From: Candidatus Lernaella stagnicola
GTDB taxonomy: Bacteria > Lernaellota > Lernaellaia > Lernaellales > Lernaellaceae
Direction of reading: 5' to 3'
Length of the DNA: 47,363 nucleotides
Assembly (NCBI GenBank): GCA_030765525.1
Contig: JAVCCK010000034.1
Coordinates: 308,710-356,072 of the forward strand
Position numbers and translations under genes: made by a program. This document shows positions 42,744 to 47,363 of this stretch, one piece after another. Under the pieces are notes generated by a model. The model saw only the letters and a program-made list of their open reading frames with translations, did no database searches and was not told the origin of the DNA. Every line of letters starts with the position of its first letter. Positions within the stretch are counted from its first letter, which is position 1.

Positions 42744-43744
42744 GGCTCCCGCCGCAATCCCGAAACCGCATCGAAGAGTGCTCGGTTACCGCAAACCTCG
42801 GCCAACGTCTCGAAAAACTCGCGCGCCTCGAATTGCCGGAAAATCCCCTGCGGATTCGACGCCACCGCGACTAGTCGCAGCGGCCATTCCACGTGAACGC
42901 TCGGGCAACGACGCTTGAGCCGCCGCCAGTGTTTCTCTTCAAAGAAAACCTTCGTGGCGTCCTCAAGGATGAGGGATTTTCCATCGAGATCGTCCAGGGC
43001 GTTGTCGACCATGGTGGCGGTCAACGGACCGCGGCAGAAGGCCGCTTCGGCGTCGGTAGGATTTCGATCCCACGTCGTGCCGTGGCGCCACCACCAACCC
43101 AAGTCCGCCGCGGGCCGCGCGCTCCAGCCGTATTTTGTGCCGGGGACATGATCGTCCGGCGAAAGACTCGGCAGGTCGAACAATTCGATCTGATAGGCGA
43201 GCCAGGACGCGGCGCGTTCCGGAGTCGTCGCCAGATCGGCGCTGACAACCAGGATGAAACGACCATCGGGTGCGACGGCGATTTGCGTACGGCGATCGAA
43301 CGAGCCGTCGACAATCTCCAGGTGCGAGCCGTGGCGCTCTTTCAGTTGCCGGAGAGCGGTTTCCAACTGCGCGTTGTTGCCGGGGCCGATGAGTTCCACG
43401 TTGGCCTCCCGGACGGCCGCGCCGATCACCAAATCACCCAGCGCCGTGGGAAGTCCCAATTCCTGGACGAAGGAGACCGCTGATTTCAGTTTGTCGAATA
43501 GCGGTTTCGTGGTGACGAAAAGGTTACCCGGCAGCAATCGGACCGGTGGTTTCGGATGGCGGTACACGACGTCTTCGGGCTCGCCGTCGCGGCCGATCGT
43601 CAGGAGAGAAGTTCGCTTGTTCGGCAGGCGTCCGAAGAACTCACCGTTGAGGAAATTGAGTACCGTCGTTTTGCCGGCGTTTTTGCATGAGCCGACCAAA
43701 AACAGCGGTCCGGCTTCGCCGGTGAGGGCGTCCCAAAGTCTCAA
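42740..43744 (-). CDS. P-loop protein of the lysine cluster, candidate KamB-type aminomutase reactivase subunit
   Basis: 334 residues from a TTG overlapping the kamA stop as TTGA. A Walker A-like loop lies at residues about 17-26 (VGSCKNAGKTTVLNFLNG), followed by SLLTIGRDGEPEDVVY. The rest has no recognised catalytic motif. By its position directly after kamA it occupies the place of kamB in described lysine-fermentation clusters, where KamB and KamC are thought to reactivate the B12 aminomutase. No KamC-like (MutS-type ATPase) gene is present. The assignment rests mostly on context, with the P-loop as the only direct sequence support. Confidence 0.6.
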   Translation of the reverse strand: MRLWDALTGEAGPLFLVGSCKNAGKTTVLNFLNGEFFGRLPNKRTSLLTIGRDGEPEDVVYRHPKPPVRLLPGNLFVTTKPLFDKLKSAVSFVQELGLPTALGDLVIGAAVREANVELIGPGNNAQLETALRQLKERHGSHLEIVDGSFDRRTQIAVAPDGRFILVVSADLATTPERAASWLAYQIELFDLPSLSPDDHVPGTKYGWSARPAADLGWWWRHGTTWDRNPTDAEAAFCRGPLTATMVDNALDDLDGKSLILEDATKVFFEEKHWRRLKRRCPSVHVEWPLRLVAVASNPQGIFRQFEAREFFETLAEVCGNRALFDAVSGLRREP

Positions 43745-44988
43745 TCGTCGTCCAAATCCCGATAACTCGGTTCGATCGCGAAATGCGAATCACGCAGCAA
43801 GCGCGAAGGACCCAGATTGTTCTGGTATTTCGGATCATTCGTGGCCGGGTCGTGTTCCATCGTCGGCGGATGGTCGACCGGCTCGGGGTAGACCGTGATT
43901 TGACCTTCGTAGTTGCGGAAAATGACCTTGTTGTCGCTGCGGGAGAGCACATACTGCGGCCCGACCGGCACTTTGCCGCCACCGGCGGGACAATCCACGA
44001 CGTAGGTCGGCACGCCCAACCCGGAGGTGTGGCCGCGCAGCGCCTCGATGATCTCGATCCCTTTGCCGATGCTCGTTCGAAAGTGGCTGATGCCCACCGA
44101 TAGGTCGCACTGGTAGAGGTAATAAGGCCGCACGCGCGCTTTGAGCAATTCGTGTACGAGCTTTTTCATCACACCGGGCGAGTCGTTCACGCCCGCCAAC
44201 AGTACCGATTGATTGCCCAGCGGGAAGCCGGCATCGGCTAGGCCTTCGCAAGCCGCCACCGCCTCGGGTGTCAGCTCTTTGTAATGGTTGAAGTGCGTAT
44301 TTATATAGATCGGCTGGTACTTGCGCATCATCTTCAGCAAACTGGGTGTGATGCGAAACGGATTGACGACCGGCGCGCGCGTTCCCAGGCGCAAAATTTC
44401 GACGTGGGGAATGTCGCGTAGGCGGCGAAGGATTTTTTCCAATTTCGCTTCGTTGAGCGTCAGCGGATCGCCGCCGGACAACACGATGTCGCGTACCTGA
44501 GGACGAGCCGCGATGGCCGCCACCTGTTGATCGATAATCTCATCGTCGAAGGCCGCGTCGACTTCTCCCACTTTGCGGCGCCGCGTGCAGTGACGGCAGT
44601 ACATGTTGCAGACTTCGGTCAGCAGCATCAGCACGCGATCGGGGTACCGATAAGTCAGATGCGGTGCGATGGTGTCGCGATCCTCGTCGAGCGGATCGGT
44701 GAGATCTTCCGGCGCCTTCATGAGTTCGTAGGCCGACGGAACGGCCTGCAAGCGCACCGGACAATGCGGATTCGTGATGTCGATCAAGCTGGCGTAGTAG
44801 GGCGTGATAGCCATTCGAAAATGGGTTAACACACGATCGATTTGTTCGGTTTCCACGGTGGGAATTTCCGGAAACACTTTCCGCAACTGGTCGACAGTGG
44901 TGATGCGGTGGCGCATCTGCCACTTCCAATCTGTCCAGTCTTTATCCGCTACGTCGTGCCAGAAGGTGCCGCGCGTCACAATATTCAT
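43741..44988 (-). CDS. kamA: Lysine 2,3-aminomutase (radical SAM, PLP)
   Basis: 415 residues, family length, from ATG 44988. ATG 45009 also exists but would overlap kdd. The iron-sulfur Cys are C127, C131 and C134 in EVCNMYCRHCTRRRKVG. The PLP Lys is K339 in CPAGGGKVPVGPQY, close to the K337 of the characterised enzyme. IVLSGGDPLTLNEAKLE and VNPFRITPSLL are family motifs. It converts L-lysine to L-beta-lysine, the first step of fermentation, before KamD/KamE. The N-terminal region (TFWHDVADKDWTDWKWQMRHRI) is characteristic. Confidence 0.96.
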   Translation of the reverse strand: MNIVTRGTFWHDVADKDWTDWKWQMRHRITTVDQLRKVFPEIPTVETEQIDRVLTHFRMAITPYYASLIDITNPHCPVRLQAVPSAYELMKAPEDLTDPLDEDRDTIAPHLTYRYPDRVLMLLTEVCNMYCRHCTRRRKVGEVDAAFDDEIIDQQVAAIAARPQVRDIVLSGGDPLTLNEAKLEKILRRLRDIPHVEILRLGTRAPVVNPFRITPSLLKMMRKYQPIYINTHFNHYKELTPEAVAACEGLADAGFPLGNQSVLLAGVNDSPGVMKKLVHELLKARVRPYYLYQCDLSVGISHFRTSIGKGIEIIEALRGHTSGLGVPTYVVDCPAGGGKVPVGPQYVLSRSDNKVIFRNYEGQITVYPEPVDHPPTMEHDPATNDPKYQNNLGPSRLLRDSHFAIEPSYRDLDDD

Positions 44989-44998
44989 CAGTCCACTC

Positions 44999-46045
44999 TC
45001 ATTTCGCATACCGCTCGGTATAAACGCGGCGGATGTAATCAGATTCGCGTAAAAGGCTAAGCGTGATCGCCGCATGACCGCGCGTGTAGCCGTTGCCGAT
45101 GATCATCGTCACATCTTTGCCGATGCCCTCGGCGCCAAGAGCCGCTTTAGTGAAACTCGTCGCCATCGAGAAAAAGTATACCAGACCACCATCCTTGCAG
45201 GGCAAAATCGAGCCCATCTCGCAATTTTCGCGGCTGACACAATTGATGACCACGTCGGCCAACTCACCGTCGGTAACCTGCTCCACGGCGGCCAACATGC
45301 CCAGCGCGTCGTCGGCGTTCGCCATGATGACTTCATCCACGAATCCCGAGTCGCGCACTACGGCCACGGCTTCCTCGCGCCGCACACTGCCGATCACCCG
45401 CCCGGTGACGCCCGCGCGCTTGCGGGCTTCGTAACAGCAAAGCAGACCGCTCTTCCCGTTCGCGCCGATCACCAAAACCGTATCGCCCGGCTTGACCAGC
45501 TTCGCCGTTTGCGCCGGGGCCCCCGCGACGTCCAGCACGGCCAGCGCGAGCTTCTCGTCGATATCCGCCGGCAACTTGGCCCACACGGCGCTTTCAAACA
45601 GGATGGCCTGGCCGACAATATCGACCTGGTCGTTCTCACGACGGATGGCGACGAACTCGTCGATGCGCAGCGGCGTCAGGCTGAGGCTCACGAGGCTGGC
45701 GATCTTGTCGCCGACCTGCAAATCGATTTTATCCTCCAACGCCTTCCCGATCCGCGCGACACGGCCGATGAACATGCCGCCCGAGCCCGTCCACGGATTG
45801 CGATGCTTGCCTTGCTTGGCGACGATCTGGGTCATGATCCGCTTGATTTCCTCGTCGTCGTCGCCGGCTTTGTCGAGGATGACTTTGAAACTCGCGGAGT
45901 CGATGTTAAGCGTGATGACGTCGCAGAGAATCTCGTTGTCGTAGATCTCCGACATGTCGTTATCGAGGCGCTCGGCGGGTTGAGGCACCACGCCCTGGGG
46001 TTCGATCACGCGGTGGATTCCGTAACGATTGCCGTGTTTCTGCAT
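44999..46045 (-). CDS. kdd: L-erythro-3,5-diaminohexanoate dehydrogenase
   Basis: 348 residues from ATG 46045, which overlaps the kce stop by one base (TAATG) with AAGGAG upstream. The NAD-binding fold is visible in GDTVLVIGANGKSGLLCCYEARKR. The N-terminal part (HGNRYGIHRVIEPQGVVPQPA) matches the family. It oxidises 3,5-diaminohexanoate at C3 with release of ammonia, giving 5-amino-3-oxohexanoate for Kce. It lies between kce and kamA in one transcription unit. Confidence 0.94.
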   Translation of the reverse strand: MQKHGNRYGIHRVIEPQGVVPQPAERLDNDMSEIYDNEILCDVITLNIDSASFKVILDKAGDDDEEIKRIMTQIVAKQGKHRNPWTGSGGMFIGRVARIGKALEDKIDLQVGDKIASLVSLSLTPLRIDEFVAIRRENDQVDIVGQAILFESAVWAKLPADIDEKLALAVLDVAGAPAQTAKLVKPGDTVLVIGANGKSGLLCCYEARKRAGVTGRVIGSVRREEAVAVVRDSGFVDEVIMANADDALGMLAAVEQVTDGELADVVINCVSRENCEMGSILPCKDGGLVYFFSMATSFTKAALGAEGIGKDVTMIIGNGYTRGHAAITLSLLRESDYIRRVYTERYAK

Positions 46046-46875
46046 TACGAACTCCTTATGCGGGCCACTCCCAGCAGGGCGGCCGCGTCGTCGACCGTCG
46101 CCATCTCGTGGCCCATTTCCTTGATGAATAGCGCCGCCCGCTCCACCAACTCAGCGTTGCTGTCGGCGACGACGCCTTTGCGCACGTAGATGTTGTCCTC
46201 GAAGCCCACTCGCACGTGACCGCCAAGCAGGATGCTCCCCGGCGTCATGAAGGCGAAGCCGCGCCCGCCCACGCCGATACCTGTCCACAGCGAATCCGGC
46301 GGCAGGGCGTCGATCATTGCCATCAACGACTTGATGTCCGCCGGCAACCCGCCGGGCACGCCCATCACGAAGCTGAAGTTGTAGGGCGGGGTGAGTAGGC
46401 CCTCGGCAATGAGTTGCCGCGCGTTGTGCACGTGGCCCAGGTCGAAACATTCCAGCGTCGGCTTGGTGCCCGCGGCCCGCATGCGCTCGGCGTACATGCG
46501 CATCTGCGGCAGGCTGTTGGGCAGTATTTCGTCGCTGAAATTGACCGAGCCGCAATCCAGGCTCGCCAGCGTCGGTTTCAGTTCGATCGGTTGCAGGCGT
46601 TCCTCGTCGCTCATGCCCACTGCGCCGCCGGTCGTCGTTTCAATGAGGATCGGGCACGCGGCTTCGATCGCGGCGATGGCCTCGGCGAAGACGGTTTCGT
46701 CGTTGGTGGGTGTGCCGTCGGGATGTCGCACGTGCAGATGCAGGATCGCGGCTCCCGCCTCGTACACGCGCTTGGCTTCAGCGGCGAGTTCTTCGGCCGT
46801 GTGGGGTAGGCCGGGGCACTTTTCACGGGTGGTTTCCGCGCCGGTCAGCGCGCACGTAATCATTCGTTTCGCCAT
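46045..46875 (-). CDS. kce: 3-keto-5-aminohexanoate cleavage enzyme (BKACE family)
   Basis: 276 residues from ATG 46875, seven bases after AAGGAG. BKACE features: zinc His pair in ILHLHVRHPDGTP, SVNFSDEILPNSL, FVMGVPGGLPADI, GIGVGGRGFAFMTPGSILLGGHVRVGFEDNIYVRKG (zinc and catalytic Glu region). It cleaves 5-amino-3-oxohexanoate with acetyl-CoA to acetoacetate and 3-aminobutyryl-CoA. It is the first gene of the kce-kdd-kamA-P-loop unit. The next enzyme of the canonical pathway, 3-aminobutyryl-CoA ammonia lyase (kal), is not in the window. Confidence 0.93.
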   Translation of the reverse strand: MAKRMITCALTGAETTREKCPGLPHTAEELAAEAKRVYEAGAAILHLHVRHPDGTPTNDETVFAEAIAAIEAACPILIETTTGGAVGMSDEERLQPIELKPTLASLDCGSVNFSDEILPNSLPQMRMYAERMRAAGTKPTLECFDLGHVHNARQLIAEGLLTPPYNFSFVMGVPGGLPADIKSLMAMIDALPPDSLWTGIGVGGRGFAFMTPGSILLGGHVRVGFEDNIYVRKGVVADSNAELVERAALFIKEMGHEMATVDDAAALLGVARIRSS

Positions 46876-47179
46876 CGGACGCTCCTTGCCTGCTGGCCGG
46901 ACGCCGGGGGATACTACTGCCGCCCCCGGGGCCTTACAAGCCCTCGCGTCGCTTACCGAGCGTCACTCAGGCCCACGCGTGCCGACGGGAAGAACGAATA
47001 GACCAAAAGAAGTCCCGTTCTTCTGTATGATTGAAATCGATTCGTCGCGCCCTTTGTCATCCTCGAGCGCAGCGAAGAATATTTCCCTCTTTCCATGGGA
47101 GCGGGGCGGCCGTAGGCCGGAGTGCGGACAGCGTTTTCGACGAAAAGGCCATCCGAATCATCCGCCGTCGAATAGCCCT
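46876..47179. other. Intergenic region between kce and the terminal lipoprotein
   Basis: In the kce leader a hairpin CCGGGGG/CCCCCGG (46904-46910, 46923-46929) could affect translation. GAAGAACG/CGTTCTTC (46989-46996, 47016-47023) is another stem. A stretch at about 47055-47095 resembles a dispersed repeat. No gene seen. Confidence 0.45.
47055..47095. repeat. Putative dispersed intergenic repeat
   Basis: TTTGTCATCCTCGAGCGCAG followed by CGAAGAATATTTCCCT resembles a short element that recurs between genes in many environmental bacterial genomes (core TGTCATCCTGAGC...GCGAAGGAT). Only one copy is visible here, so dispersion is not shown. Confidence 0.4.
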
Positions 47180-47209
47180 TTGGCAAATCAGATTATATTG
47201 TGATATAAA
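47180..47209 (+). promoter_or_regulatory. Promoter of the terminal lipoprotein with overlapping palindrome
   Basis: TTGGCA (47180-47185), 18-base spacer, TATAAA (47204-47209). A perfect inverted repeat TTATAT-TGTG-ATATAA (47193-47208) covers the spacer and -10, and could be an operator. Confidence 0.5.
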
Positions 47210-47270
47210 ATAGTTAAAAGAATATCCTTCCTTATATTGTGTCAACCGGATTGAGGATAGGCGGGGACTT

Positions 47271-47363
47271 ATGAAAGCAAGAATACTAATTGCGCAAATA
47301 ATTGTGTTGATTCTTTTCTCTTTTCTCCTCGTCTCCTGCGCCGGTGACGACAATGACGATGAC
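47271..47363 (+). CDS. Lipoprotein with Asp/Asn linker, N-terminal fragment
   Basis: ATG after GCGGGGACTT, then a signal peptide rich in Ile and Leu and the lipobox LVSC. The mature start AGDDNDDD enters an acidic tract and runs off the window. The composition matches the other poly-Asp/Asn lipoproteins here. The body of the protein is not visible, so no function can be given. Confidence 0.7.
   Translation, partial: MKARILIAQIIVLILFSFLLVSCAGDDNDDD

Noticed and set aside
45074-46189. Plus-strand frame of 371 codons
   Set aside because: Antisense shadow of kdd, whose domains and starts are clear. Its composition (many Arg, His and Asp) is typical of antisense GC-rich frames.

Overview
The window looks like ordinary chromosome from a moderately GC-rich, diderm (Gram-negative-type) bacterium. 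The envelope evidence is an outer-membrane beta-barrel, many lipobox proteins, an MlaE permease and an AgmX/PglI-type TonB-like protein. Several exported proteins carry long Asp/Asn-rich linkers directly after the lipidated Cys or at the C-terminus. Together with the AgmX-type C-terminal domain, this suggests a deltaproteobacterial-grade lineage (Myxococcota-like or a related candidate phylum). That placement is inference. No phage, transposase, rRNA or CRISPR array was seen. One tRNA (Arg, anticodon CCU) is present.

Layout. 1-3.6 kb: the end of an outer-membrane barrel gene, a lipoprotein, a Cys-pair repeat protein and a DUF92 membrane protein. 3.6-5.6 kb (minus): histidine kinase plus single-domain response regulator. 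5.7-10.5 kb (plus): tRNA-Arg with terminator, an exported protein, an HU/IHF-type protein, sucC-sucD and an AgmX-like protein. 10.6-11.3 kb (minus): a membrane protein with a metal-binding Cys/His motif and an EF-hand. 11.4-15.4 kb (plus): a compact set of lipase-like hydrolase, acyl-CoA ligase, unknown protein and rhomboid protease. 15.4-17.8 kb (plus): a secreted glycoside-hydrolase-like protein and a poly-Asp lipoprotein. 28.6 down to 17.8 kb (minus): a very tight run grpE-dnaK-dnaJ-LppC-like lipoprotein-dinG-thiL-larB-larC behind one strong promoter. 29.0-31.2 kb: a convergent poly-Asp lipoprotein and a subtilase with an Asp/Asn repeat tail. 31.5-39.0 kb (plus): flavoprotein, rlmN, nagZ-like, alr, mlaE, lipid kinase and class III aminotransferase. 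46.9 down to 39.1 kb (minus): a lysine-fermentation cluster. 47.27 kb to the end: the start of another lipoprotein with its promoter.

The most coherent system is the lysine pathway. KamA makes L-beta-lysine, KamD/KamE (B12 and PLP dependent) make 3,5-diaminohexanoate, Kdd oxidises it, and Kce cleaves the product with acetyl-CoA. The cluster differs from the textbook arrangement in several ways. A P-loop protein sits where a reactivase subunit (KamB-type) would be expected. No kamC-like or kal-like gene is present. A RidA-family protein lacking the usual Arg is translationally coupled to kamE. A membrane-anchored FGE/SUMF1-like protein on the opposite strand splits the cluster into two transcription units. 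Other points worth attention are the heat-shock genes co-transcribed with thiL-larB-larC, a hairpin/T-tract between dnaK and dnaJ, tail-to-tail gene pairs whose two stop codons share one CTAG, and the family of poly-Asp/Asn exported proteins.
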